This document shows, piece by piece, positions 1 through 7,262 of a stretch of DNA of 10,076 nt; positions within the stretch are counted from its first letter, which is position 1, and every line of letters begins with the position of its first letter. Both the position numbers and the translations under genes were made by a program. Location: the NCBI GenBank assembly GCA_019116185.1, contig DXCD01000055.1, positions 1 through 10,076 of the forward strand, given 5' to 3'. Source of the DNA: Candidatus Mediterraneibacter stercorigallinarum. GTDB lineage: Bacteria; Bacillota; Clostridia; Lachnospirales; Lachnospiraceae. Under the pieces are notes generated by a model, which ran no database searches, was not told the DNA's origin, and saw only the letters and a program-made list of their open reading frames with translations.

Positions 1-1365
1 ATCGGTGGTGCTGTTACTGCCAGAAGTACGGATTTCAACCTGCAGGAAAAAGAGACTCCATCAGACGGTGTTATTACCGGATATGGAGTGATTGACGGCA
101 ATCTTGTATATGTATACAGTCAGGATGCCGCGGTGCTCAACGGAGCGATCGGAGAGATGCATGCGAAAAAGATCGCAAATATCTACGATATGGCAATGAA
201 GATGGGCGCGCCGGTGATCGGACTGATTGACTGTGCCGGTTTAAGACTCCAGGAGTCAACAGACGCTCTTGAGGCGTTTGGCGGGCTTTATTACAAGCAG
301 ACAATGGCTTCAGGCGTAGTACCGCAGATCGCGGCTGTTTTTGGGATGTGCGGAGGGGGACTTGCAGTAGTTCCCGGTCTGGCTGACTTTACATTTATGG
401 AGGAAAAAGAAGGAAAACTTTTCGTGAATTCTCCGAATGCTCTGGAAGGAAATGAAATCTCCAGATGCGACACTTCAAGCGCGAAATATCAGAGCGCGAC
501 AGCAGGGCTTGTGGATGGAATTGGAACTGAGGCAGAGATCCTGGGACAGATCCGTTCACTGGTATGCATGATCCCGGCAAATTATGAGGATGACCTCTCC
601 TATGAGGAATGCACAGATGACCTGAATCGTGTATGTACAGATCTTGCGAATGCAGCAGAGGACGCTTCCATCGTTCTGTCACAGATCGCAGATGATCAGA
701 TTTTCTGCGAGATGAAAAAAGAGTATGCTAAAGAGATGGTGACAGGTTTCATCCGTCTGAACGGCATGACCGTGGGTGCTGTTGCAAACCGTACGAAAGT
801 TTACGGAGCAGACGGGGTTGTGGAAACTTCCTGCGAATGTGCGCTTACAGTTGATGGCTGCAAGAAAGCGATTGATTTTGTGAATTTCTGTGACGCGTTT
901 TCAATTCCGGTGCTTACTCTGACGAATGTCGCCGGCTTTGCAGCTACAGTTGAGTCTGAAAAGAACATGGCAAGGGCGGTTGCAAGGATGACTTATACAT
1001 TTGCGAATGCAACTGTTCCGAAGGTAAATGTGATCGTGGGCAAGGCGTATGGAAGCGCATATGTAGCGATGAACAGCAAGTCGATCGGAGCGGATATGGT
1101 CTACGCATGGCCGGAGGCTGAGATTGGAATGATGGATGCGGACCTGGCGGCAAAGATCATGTATGCAGATGCTGATGCTGATACTCAGAAGGAAAAAGCG
1201 GCAGAGTATAAAGAACTGCAGTCCAGTCCTATGGCAGCGGCAAGAAGAGGATATGTGGATGCGATCATCGAGCCTGCTGATACAAGAAAATATGTGATCG
1301 GAGCATTTGAGATGCTGTTCACAAAGAGAGAGGACCGTCCGGACAAAAAGCACGGGACAGTTTAG
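1..1365 (+). CDS. Acyl-CoA carboxyltransferase subunit, MmdA/12S-like (5' partial)
   Basis: The reading frame is open from base 1 to the TAG at 1363-1365, so the true start lies upstream; 454 residues are visible and the family is about 470-520. It is a two-domain crotonase-fold carboxyltransferase of the methylmalonyl-CoA decarboxylase alpha / transcarboxylase 12S / propionyl-CoA carboxylase beta family. It should move a carboxyl group between an acyl-CoA and biotin. Visible landmarks (window residue numbers) are the GYGVIDG-NLVYVYSQD block near 27-42, IDCAGLRLQE near 76-85, the first oxyanion region FGMCGGG near 114-120, GKAYGSAY at 347-354, the AWPEAEIGMM block near 369-378, and the family-typical end KREDRPDKKHG. 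The second-domain loop that reads MGPEGA in classic MmdA is MDADLA here (378-383), and the HGG-type segments are altered, so the acyl-CoA substrate is uncertain. It is the first visible gene of a five-gene operon with a biotin carrier and Na+ pump subunit; the next gene starts 14 nt downstream. Confidence 0.93.
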   Translation: MGGAVTARSTDFNLQEKETPSDGVITGYGVIDGNLVYVYSQDAAVLNGAIGEMHAKKIANIYDMAMKMGAPVIGLIDCAGLRLQESTDALEAFGGLYYKQTMASGVVPQIAAVFGMCGGGLAVVPGLADFTFMEEKEGKLFVNSPNALEGNEISRCDTSSAKYQSATAGLVDGIGTEAEILGQIRSLVCMIPANYEDDLSYEECTDDLNRVCTDLANAAEDASIVLSQIADDQIFCEMKKEYAKEMVTGFIRLNGMTVGAVANRTKVYGADGVVETSCECALTVDGCKKAIDFVNFCDAFSIPVLTLTNVAGFAATVESEKNMARAVARMTYTFANATVPKVNVIVGKAYGSAYVAMNSKSIGADMVYAWPEAEIGMMDADLAAKIMYADADADTQKEKAAEYKELQSSPMAAARRGYVDAIIEPADTRKYVIGAFEMLFTKREDRPDKKHGTV

Positions 1366-1379
1366 TGAGGTGAGGCGAA

Positions 1380-2153
1380 GTGAAGAAAAAAATCAGTTTA
1401 TTAGGACTTGTCCTCATCCTTGCGCTGGGATTGTTCACAGGATGCAGTAAGTCCGACACAACAGAATATGATCAGGCGCAGCTGGAACAGTACGCTGACT
1501 TTATCATTCAGAACTTTAGCGCGATGTCAGCTGACGATATGGCATTCTTTAGTGATCTGTCAGATTTGGAGCTCGACCTGACAATGCTCGACACCGGAGT
1601 TCCGATCACAGGAGAAAACTTCCTGTCCATGATTGACGCATGGAACGCCGGCGTGGAAGAATGCGGCGCGTTTGTTGACCGGGGTGACTACACCATGGAG
1701 GTTACGAACGACGGACCGACTCTGTCTGCTGAAGTGAACTTCACAGACAGAAGCGGAACAGTAGAATTTGCATTTGACGAAGATGGGAACATGGAAAGCC
1801 TTACAGTGAGCGCTGATTACAGTATTGGCGAAATCCTTCAGAAGGCAGGGCTCAATACGGTGCTCGGCATGGGAACTACATTCGCTGTATTGATCTTTCT
1901 TTCCTTTATTATCTGGCTTCTGAAGTTTATTCCGGCTCTTGAGAAAAAATTCCGGAAGACTCCGGAAACAGCGGCAATTGCTGCAGAACCTGCAGCAGCA
2001 TCCGCTCCGGCACCTGTGGCTGAGCCAGATGAGGCAGACGACACGGAACTGGCGGCAGTAATTGCAGCGGCGGTTGCAGCGTCTGAGGGAACTTCCCCGG
2101 ATGGATTTGTCGTGAGATCGATCAAGAGAAGAAAATCAAATAAATGGAATTAA
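1380..2153 (+). CDS. OadG-family small subunit with N-terminal lipoprotein domain
   Basis: This 257-residue protein starts at GTG 1380, preceded by an AGGTGAGG-like ribosome site at 1368-1375. Residues 1-21 form a lipoprotein signal peptide (KKK, hydrophobic core, lipobox LFTGC with Cys22). Residues about 23-155 are a polar, acidic extracytoplasmic domain that I cannot assign; it vaguely recalls small DUF3887-like domains. Residues about 161-184 form one membrane segment (GMGTTFAVLIFLSFIIWLLKF). An Ala/Pro-rich linker follows, then the OadG-type cytoplasmic end DDTELAAVIAAAVAAS...TSPDGFVVRSIKRR (220-251). In known oxaloacetate and methylmalonyl-CoA decarboxylases, the OadG/MmdD subunit bridges the carboxyltransferase to the membrane beta subunit and helps assembly. 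Classical OadG is only about 80-90 residues and lacks the lipoprotein domain, so this is a long form. Its place between the carboxyltransferase and biotin carrier genes supports the role. Assignment rests on the C-terminal half. Confidence 0.85.
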   Translation: MKKKISLLGLVLILALGLFTGCSKSDTTEYDQAQLEQYADFIIQNFSAMSADDMAFFSDLSDLELDLTMLDTGVPITGENFLSMIDAWNAGVEECGAFVDRGDYTMEVTNDGPTLSAEVNFTDRSGTVEFAFDEDGNMESLTVSADYSIGEILQKAGLNTVLGMGTTFAVLIFLSFIIWLLKFIPALEKKFRKTPETAAIAAEPAAASAPAPVAEPDEADDTELAAVIAAAVAASEGTSPDGFVVRSIKRRKSNKWN

Positions 2154-2172
2154 TGATCAGGAGGATTCAGAA

Positions 2173-2544
2173 ATGAAAAATTATACAATTACAGTAAACG
2201 GAAATGTATATGATGTAACAGTGGAGGAAAAAGGCGCAGGCACAGCACCGGCAGCGGCTCCGAAGGCGGCGCCGGCAGCTCCGAAGGCTGCTCCTGTACC
2301 GGCACCAGCTCCGAAAGCGGCGGGTACCGGAAGGATCCAGGTGAAGGCTGGCGCGGCCGGCAAAGTGTACCAGATCCCGACTACAGTGGGTCAGAGTGTA
2401 CAGGCTGGAGACGCGGTTGTTATTATCGAAGCAATGAAAATGGAGATTCCGGTCGTTGCCCCGGAAGCAGGAACCATTGCCAGCATTGATGTGGCAGTAG
2501 GCGACGCCGTTGAGGCAGGAGCAGTACTTGCTACATTAAACTAG
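2173..2544 (+). CDS. Biotin carrier protein (biotin/lipoyl-attachment domain)
   Basis: This is a 123-residue free-standing carrier like MmdC/GcdC or transcarboxylase 1.3S. Residues 1-20 resemble the usual MKNYTITVNGNVYDVTVEE start of these carriers. Residues about 21-50 are an Ala/Pro/Lys-rich flexible linker. Residues about 55-123 form the biotinyl domain with the attachment motif EAMKM at 86-90, where Lys89 is the predicted biotinylated residue. The carboxybiotin arm would shuttle between the carboxyltransferases and the membrane beta subunit. The start is the ATG 9 nt after a strong AGGAGG at about 2158-2163. It lies 19 nt after the OadG-like gene and 24 nt before the beta subunit gene. 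The usual APMPG segment before the biotin hairpin is replaced by AGAAG (59-63), a mild divergence. No biotin carboxylase domain is attached. Confidence 0.95.
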   Translation: MKNYTITVNGNVYDVTVEEKGAGTAPAAAPKAAPAAPKAAPVPAPAPKAAGTGRIQVKAGAAGKVYQIPTTVGQSVQAGDAVVIIEAMKMEIPVVAPEAGTIASIDVAVGDAVEAGAVLATLN

Positions 2545-2568
2545 TTACTTCACCAGGAGGTTTGACAA

Positions 2569-3720
2569 ATGGAATATATTTCAAATACACTTGGGAACCT
2601 GGTAGAGCAGACCGCATTCATGAATCTTACAGTAGGAAACCTGATCATGATCGGTGTTGCCTGCATCTTCCTCTATTTGGCAATCAGGCACGGTTTTGAA
2701 CCGCTGCTGCTTGTCCCGATCGCCTTCGGCATGCTGCTTGTCAATATCTATCCGGATATTATGGTCAGCCCGGAAGAAGCGTCGAACGGGACAGGAGGAC
2801 TTTTATACTATTTCTATCTCCTTGACGAGTGGTCCATCCTTCCGTCGCTGATCTTCCTTGGAGTCGGCGCAATGACAGACTTCGGACCGCTGATCGCAAA
2901 TCCGAAGAGTTTCCTTCTCGGGGCTGCGGCACAGTTTGGTATTTTTGCAGCATATCTCGGCGCTATGGCAATGGGATTCTCAGATAAGGCTGCGGCAGCG
3001 ATCTCTATTATCGGAGGCGCTGACGGACCGACTTCCATCTTCCTTGCCGGAAAGCTGGAACAGACAGCGATCCTCGGACCGATCGCGGTGGCGGCATACT
3101 CGTATATGTCGCTTGTGCCGATTATCCAGCCGCCGATCATGAAACTTCTGACAACAGAGAAAGAACGTAAGATCAAGATGGAGCAGCTCCGTCCGGTATC
3201 CAAGCTTGAGAGGATCCTGTTCCCGATCATCATCACGATCGTTGTCTGCATGATTCTTCCTACGACAGCTCCGCTGGTAGGTATGCTCATGCTCGGCAAC
3301 CTGTTCAAAGAGTCCGGCGTTGTACGTCAGCTTACAGATACAGCCGCAAATGTCCTGATGTATATTGTTGTTATCCTGCTTGGTACATCTGTAGGCGCAA
3401 CAACAAGCGCGGAAGCATTCCTGAATGTAGACACAATCAAGATCGTTATCCTTGGCCTGATTGCTTTTGCTTTCGGAACGGCGGCAGGGGTACTCTTCGG
3501 AAAACTGATGTGCTGGGCATCCGGAGGCAAGGTCAATCCATTGATCGGTTCTGCCGGTGTATCTGCAGTTCCTATGGCGGCGCGTGTCTCCCAGAAAGTC
3601 GGAGCAGAAGCAGACCCGACCAACTTCCTGCTGATGCACGCGATGGGACCAAACGTTGCCGGTGTAATCGGAACCGCGGTCGTTGCCGGAACATTTATGG
3701 CGATCTTTGGCGTTAAGTAA
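2569..3720 (+). CDS. oadB: Na+-translocating decarboxylase beta subunit (OadB/MmdB/GcdB family)
   Basis: This 383-residue polytopic membrane protein decarboxylates carboxybiotin and couples this to Na+ export in characterised relatives. The family signature GGADGPTSI is at 149-157. Asp152 corresponds to the essential Asp203 of Klebsiella OadB. Asn323, Gly327 and Ser332 in NPLIGSAGVSAVP align by spacing with Asn373, Gly377 and Ser382 of that enzyme, and Tyr179 falls where Tyr229 is expected. Further conserved blocks are FLGVGAMTDFGPLIANPK (96-113), IIQPP (185-189), and HAMGPNVAGVIGTAV near the end. The length is within the usual 370-430 range. The start ATG 2569 follows AGGAGG at about 2556-2561. 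All key ion-binding residues are kept, so an active Na+ pump is expected, though H+ coupling cannot be excluded. The symbol is a family label: MmdB, GcdB and OadB cannot be separated by eye. Confidence 0.95.
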   Translation: MEYISNTLGNLVEQTAFMNLTVGNLIMIGVACIFLYLAIRHGFEPLLLVPIAFGMLLVNIYPDIMVSPEEASNGTGGLLYYFYLLDEWSILPSLIFLGVGAMTDFGPLIANPKSFLLGAAAQFGIFAAYLGAMAMGFSDKAAAAISIIGGADGPTSIFLAGKLEQTAILGPIAVAAYSYMSLVPIIQPPIMKLLTTEKERKIKMEQLRPVSKLERILFPIIITIVVCMILPTTAPLVGMLMLGNLFKESGVVRQLTDTAANVLMYIVVILLGTSVGATTSAEAFLNVDTIKIVILGLIAFAFGTAAGVLFGKLMCWASGGKVNPLIGSAGVSAVPMAARVSQKVGAEADPTNFLLMHAMGPNVAGVIGTAVVAGTFMAIFGVK

Positions 3721-3727
3721 TAAATTT

Positions 3728-3732
3728 GGAGG
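3728..3732 (+). promoter_or_regulatory. Ribosome binding site deciding the OadA-like start
   Basis: GGAGG lies 8 nt before ATG 3741. It excludes the alternative upstream TTG at 3726, which overlaps this site and has no ribosome site of its own. Confidence 0.8.
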
Positions 3733-3740
3733 ACAAAGAA

Positions 3741-5156
3741 ATGGCAGAAATGGAAAAGAAACCAGTTAAGATTACAGAAACGATCCTGCGTGACGCACAT
3801 CAGTCCCTGATCGCTACAAGAATGACAACAGAGCAGATGCTTCCGATCATTGACAAGATGGACAAAGTAGGCTATCACGCAGTAGAGTGCTGGGGCGGCG
3901 CTACATTTGACGCATCCCTGCGTTTCCTCAAAGAGGATCCGTGGGAGAGACTGAGAAAGTTCCGCGACGGCTTTAAAAACACGAAACTTCAGATGCTCTT
4001 CCGCGGCCAGAATATTCTCGGATACCGCCCGTATGCAGATGACGTGGTAGAGTATTTTGTGCAGAAATCCGCTGCGAATGGTATTGATATCATCCGTATC
4101 TTTGACTGCCTGAACGATATCCGTAATCTTCAGACAGCGGTCACAGCGGCAAATAAAGAGAAAGCTCACGCACAGGTGGCAATGTCCTATACACTGGGCG
4201 ATGCCTATACGCTGGACTACTGGGTAGACCTTGCGAAGAGAATTGAGGATATGGGCGCAAACTCGATCTGCGTGAAAGATATGGCAGGCCTTCTCTGCCC
4301 GTATCAGGCGACAGAGCTTGTAACCGCGCTGAAAGAAGCAGTAGACATCCCGATTGAGATGCATACACACTATACGTCAGGCGTGGCTTCCATGACTTAC
4401 ATGAAATCTGTCGAAGCGGGCGCAGATATCATTGATACGGCAATTTCTCCGTTCGCTCTGGGAACATCTCAGCCGGCGACAGAGGTTATGGTAGAGACAT
4501 TCAAGGGAACACCTTATGACACAGGACTTGATCAGAAGCTTCTCTCAGAGATCGCGGATTATTTCCGTCCGATCAGGGACGAGGCTCTTGACAGCGGTCT
4601 GCTGAATCCAAAGAACATGGGCGTAAATATTAAGACGCTTCTCTATCAGGTTCCTGGAGGCATGCTTTCGAACCTGACTTCCCAGCTCAAAGAACAGGGA
4701 GCGGAAGACAAGTTCTACGAAGTGCTTGAAGAAGTTCCGCGAGTGCGTAAGGACCTGGGAGAGCCCCCGCTTGTTACTCCGTCTTCTCAGATCGTGGGAA
4801 CCCAGGCTGTATTCAACGTACTGATGGGCGAGCGCTATAAGATGGCGACAAAAGAGACGAAAGACATCCTTGCAGGAAGATACGGCGCTACCGTGAAGCC
4901 GGTGAATCCTGAGGTTCAGAAGAAGATCCTTGGAGAGGACGCAGAGATCATTACCTGCCGTCCGGCAGATCTGATCCCGAATGAGCTGGATACTCTCCGT
5001 AAAGAATGCGAGCAGTGGATCCAGCAGGATGAAGACGTGCTGACATATGCGCTGTTCCCGCAGGTGGCTGTGGACTTCTTCAAGTACAGACAGGCACAGC
5101 AGACAAAGGTAGATGCCACAGTAGCAGATACAGAAAACGGCGCATATCCGGTATAA
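3741..5156 (+). CDS. oadA: Oxaloacetate decarboxylase alpha / transcarboxylase 5S-like carboxyltransferase, no biotin domain
   Basis: This 471-residue protein has an HMG-CoA-lyase-like TIM barrel (about 9-270) followed by the PYC/OADA domain (to about 455). In the family it transfers a carboxyl group between oxaloacetate/pyruvate and biotin. Metal and catalytic residues visible are Asp18 in LRDAHQSL, the carbamylated-lysine candidate Lys179 in CVKDMAGLL, and the His208-x-His210 pair in EMHTHYTSG. The FRGQN block (87-91) and FD-x-LND block (121-126) are also present. Full OadA is about 590 residues with a C-terminal biotinyl domain; this protein ends after the PYC/OADA domain, matching the free carrier encoded two genes upstream. 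The start is ATG 3741, 20 nt after the beta subunit gene. It is the last gene of the operon, with an intrinsic terminator 38 nt after the stop. Oxaloacetate versus pyruvate as net substrate depends on direction and cannot be read from sequence. Confidence 0.93.
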   Translation: MAEMEKKPVKITETILRDAHQSLIATRMTTEQMLPIIDKMDKVGYHAVECWGGATFDASLRFLKEDPWERLRKFRDGFKNTKLQMLFRGQNILGYRPYADDVVEYFVQKSAANGIDIIRIFDCLNDIRNLQTAVTAANKEKAHAQVAMSYTLGDAYTLDYWVDLAKRIEDMGANSICVKDMAGLLCPYQATELVTALKEAVDIPIEMHTHYTSGVASMTYMKSVEAGADIIDTAISPFALGTSQPATEVMVETFKGTPYDTGLDQKLLSEIADYFRPIRDEALDSGLLNPKNMGVNIKTLLYQVPGGMLSNLTSQLKEQGAEDKFYEVLEEVPRVRKDLGEPPLVTPSSQIVGTQAVFNVLMGERYKMATKETKDILAGRYGATVKPVNPEVQKKILGEDAEIITCRPADLIPNELDTLRKECEQWIQQDEDVLTYALFPQVAVDFFKYRQAQQTKVDATVADTENGAYPV

Positions 5157-5193
5157 TCCGTTATATGAAAAACTGAAACAGGCGCTTTGATTA

Positions 5194-5230
5194 CAGGACC
5201 GATCCCAGAGTGGAGCGGTCCTGTTTTATT
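5194..5230 (+). terminator. Intrinsic terminator of the decarboxylase operon
   Basis: A perfect 8-bp stem, CAGGACCG (5194-5201) with CGGTCCTG (5216-5223), encloses a 14-nt loop that can itself pair CCA with TGG. It is followed at once by the T-rich run TTTTATT (5224-5230). It lies between the OadA-like stop codon and the peptidase promoter, so it separates the two transcription units. Confidence 0.85.
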
Positions 5231-5292
5231 CGTACCGTCATGGAAAGACTGTACCTAAAATGAGATTCCGAGAATTCGTTTCCCTTTTTTAT

Positions 5293-5321
5293 TTGTACAA
5301 GATGATGTTTAGTGTTATGAT
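5293..5321 (+). promoter_or_regulatory. Sigma-A-type promoter with extended -10 for the peptidase operon
   Basis: TTGTAC (5293-5298) and TATGAT (5316-5321) are separated by exactly 17 nt, and a TG lies one base before the -10 box (5313-5314), giving the extended -10 pattern. Transcription would start near 5328, leaving a leader of about 50 nt before ATG 5377. Because the promoter lies downstream of the in-frame ATG at 5260, it argues against that longer start. Confidence 0.75.
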
Positions 5322-5363
5322 ATATAAGATTTGGGATCAGAATTTAAGTAAGATTTTTATGAC

Positions 5364-5369
5364 AGGAGG
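5364..5369 (+). promoter_or_regulatory. Ribosome binding site deciding the peptidase start
   Basis: A consensus AGGAGG ends 7 nt before ATG 5377. No comparable site precedes the in-frame ATG at 5260, which would add 39 residues with no family counterpart. Confidence 0.88.
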
Positions 5370-5376
5370 ATTCCTG

Positions 5377-7164
5377 ATGAAAGTTACTGACAGGATTGCC
5401 GTACTGCGCGGCGAGATGGAGCGGGAAGGGATCGACATCTGGATTGTGCCCTCCGCGGATTATCATCAAAGTGAATATGTGGGAAGCTATTTCAAGGCAC
5501 GCCAGTATATGACCGGATTTACCGGATCTGCTGGCACGGTTGTGTTTACACAGGATAAAGCCTGTCTGTGGACAGACGGCAGGTATTTCATTCAGGCAGA
5601 AAAAGAACTGGAAGGAAGCGGGATCACTCTCTGCAAAATGGGAGAGCCGGACTGCGGCACCATCGAAGAATTTCTGGAAGAAGAACTTCCGGAGGAGGGC
5701 GTGATCGGATTTGACGGAAGAACCGTCGGGATCGGAGAAGGAAAGGGTTATGAAAACGCGGCAGCACGAAAGAACGGAAGTGTGAACTGGCGGCATGACC
5801 TTGTCGGAAGAGTCTGGAAAAACAGACCCTCTCTGCCGGAAGAAAAGGCATTTTCACTTGAAGAAAAATATGCCGGCGAGAGCGCTGCCTCAAAGCTGGC
5901 GCGCGTGCGGGAAAAGATGAAAGAGCATGACGCTGACGTCCATCTTCTCACAAGCCTGGACGATATTGCATGGCTGCTCAATATCCGCGGGAATGATGTG
6001 GCATACTGTCCGCTTGTCCTCAGCTATCTGATCTTATACAGTGATCACGGGGAACTCTTTGCAGATGAGACCAAATTTTCTCCGGAGATGCTGGCGGATC
6101 TTGCGGAGAACGGCATTGCGCTCCGTCCTTATGATGAGATTGGGGAAGCGGTTGCAGCCCTTCCTGCGTCATCCGGCGTGCTGCTGGATACAGAGAGAGT
6201 AAGTTATGCGCTGTACAGAAGGCTTCCGGAACATATCGGGATCAGAGAAGCAGAGAATCCGGAAATCCTGATGAAATGCATGAAAAATGATACTGAAATT
6301 GAAAATATTAAAAAGGCACACTTAAAAGATGCGGCAGCGCATACCAAGTTTATGTACTGGCTGAAAAAGAATATCGGAAAGCAGGAAATTACAGAGATAT
6401 CTGCGTCCGAAAAGCTGGAAGCCTTCCGTGCGGAGCAGGGAGGATATCTGGAAGCAAGCTTTGAACCGATCAGCGCATTTGCAGATCACGGTGCCATTGT
6501 CCATTACAGCGCGACGGAAGAGACGAATGCAGCTCTTGCGGAGGGAAAACTGCTGCTGACAGATACCGGCGGGCATTACATGGAAGGCTCCACGGATATC
6601 ACCCGTACAGTTGCGCTGGGCGAGGTCTCCCGACGGGAAAAGGCGGACTTTACCCTTGTTGCCCGTGCGATGCTCCGGCTGATGAATACCGTATTTCTTC
6701 ATGGGTGCAGCGGGGCGAACCTGGACTGCATCGCAAGAGAGGTCTTCTGGGCAAAACGGGTGAATTTCAATCATGGAACAGGACATGGAGTAGGCCATCT
6801 TCTCAATGTCCATGAGCCGCCTGTGAATTTCCGCTGGAAGGAAGGCAGAACACCGGCTCCGGTCCTGGAAAAGAACATGGTGATCACAGATGAACCGGGG
6901 CTATATATTGAAGGCTCTCACGGCATCCGCCTTGAGAATGAGCTTCTGGTGTGCGAGGATGAGAAGAATGAATACGGGCAGTTTATGCGCTTTGAGCCGC
7001 TGACCTATGTTCCGATCGACCTTGACGCGCTGCTTCCGGATGAAATGACGGAAGAAGAGCGGGGTATGCTCAACAATTATCATAAGAAAGTTTTCGAGAC
7101 AGTGTCTCCTTATTTAAACGAGGAGGAGATAGCTTGGCTTAAAGATTATACAAAGCCTGTATGA
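5377..7164 (+). CDS. pepP: Xaa-Pro aminopeptidase, M24B family (aminopeptidase P)
   Basis: This 595-residue cytoplasmic protein has the long three-domain layout of aminopeptidase P like human XPNPEP1 (about 620), with two creatinase-like N-terminal domains (about 1-300) and a pita-bread catalytic domain (about 305-545), plus a C-terminal extension. It should remove N-terminal residues that precede proline, using two metal ions. All five metal ligands are visible: Asp396 and Asp407 (TDTGGHYMEGSTDITRT), His470 (HGTGHGVG), Glu506 (TDEPG) and Glu520 (GIRLEN). The assisting histidines are also kept: His376 in GAIVHYS, His466, and His479 in NVHE. The N-terminal PSADYHQSEYVG block and the MTGFTGSAGT block are typical. 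The start ATG 5377 is fixed by AGGAGG and a promoter 56 nt upstream. Its stop overlaps a possible early start of the next gene (ATGA at 7161-7164). No membrane or export signal is seen. Confidence 0.96.
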   Translation: MKVTDRIAVLRGEMEREGIDIWIVPSADYHQSEYVGSYFKARQYMTGFTGSAGTVVFTQDKACLWTDGRYFIQAEKELEGSGITLCKMGEPDCGTIEEFLEEELPEEGVIGFDGRTVGIGEGKGYENAAARKNGSVNWRHDLVGRVWKNRPSLPEEKAFSLEEKYAGESAASKLARVREKMKEHDADVHLLTSLDDIAWLLNIRGNDVAYCPLVLSYLILYSDHGELFADETKFSPEMLADLAENGIALRPYDEIGEAVAALPASSGVLLDTERVSYALYRRLPEHIGIREAENPEILMKCMKNDTEIENIKKAHLKDAAAHTKFMYWLKKNIGKQEITEISASEKLEAFRAEQGGYLEASFEPISAFADHGAIVHYSATEETNAALAEGKLLLTDTGGHYMEGSTDITRTVALGEVSRREKADFTLVARAMLRLMNTVFLHGCSGANLDCIAREVFWAKRVNFNHGTGHGVGHLLNVHEPPVNFRWKEGRTPAPVLEKNMVITDEPGLYIEGSHGIRLENELLVCEDEKNEYGQFMRFEPLTYVPIDLDALLPDEMTEEERGMLNNYHKKVFETVSPYLNEEEIAWLKDYTKPV

Positions 7165-7192
7165 AATGCCGGTGCCTGTATGTAATACCGGC
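7155..7192 (+). repeat. Tandem duplication of a 19-bp unit across the peptidase stop codon
   Basis: Units 7155-7173 (GCCTGTATGAAATGCCGGT) and 7174-7192 (GCCTGTATGTAATACCGGC) lie head to tail and match at 16 of 19 positions. The first unit contains the last peptidase codons and its TGA stop; the second is in the gap before the regulator. Confidence 0.8.
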
Positions 7193-7196
7193 GCCG
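7170..7196 (+). other. Imperfect hairpin at the peptidase/regulator junction
   Basis: CGGTGCC (7170-7176) can pair with GGCGCCG (7190-7196, one G-U pair), and after a one-base mismatch GTAT (7178-7181) pairs with ATAC (7185-7188) around a 3-nt loop. No T-run follows, so it is not an intrinsic terminator. It could slow RNA decay or processing between the two genes; this role is inference. Confidence 0.45.
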
Positions 7197-7262
7197 AAAA
7201 GACAGAGCGTACAGGATTTGAAAAAACAGAGGGTTAGAAAAATAAGGATAGAGTATAGGATT

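Noticed and set aside
3726..3740. TTG 3726 as start of the OadA-like gene
   Set aside because: It overlaps the GGAGG that serves ATG 3741 and adds only five residues without family support.
5260..5376. N-terminal 39-codon extension of the peptidase from ATG 5260
   Set aside because: It overlaps the predicted promoter (5293-5321), has no ribosome site, and family homology begins at the AGGAGG-preceded ATG 5377.
7218..7246. Separate promoter for the regulator (TTGAAA then AATAAG at 17 nt)
   Set aside because: The -10 match is poor and the gene is placed tightly behind the peptidase, so read-through transcription is simpler.
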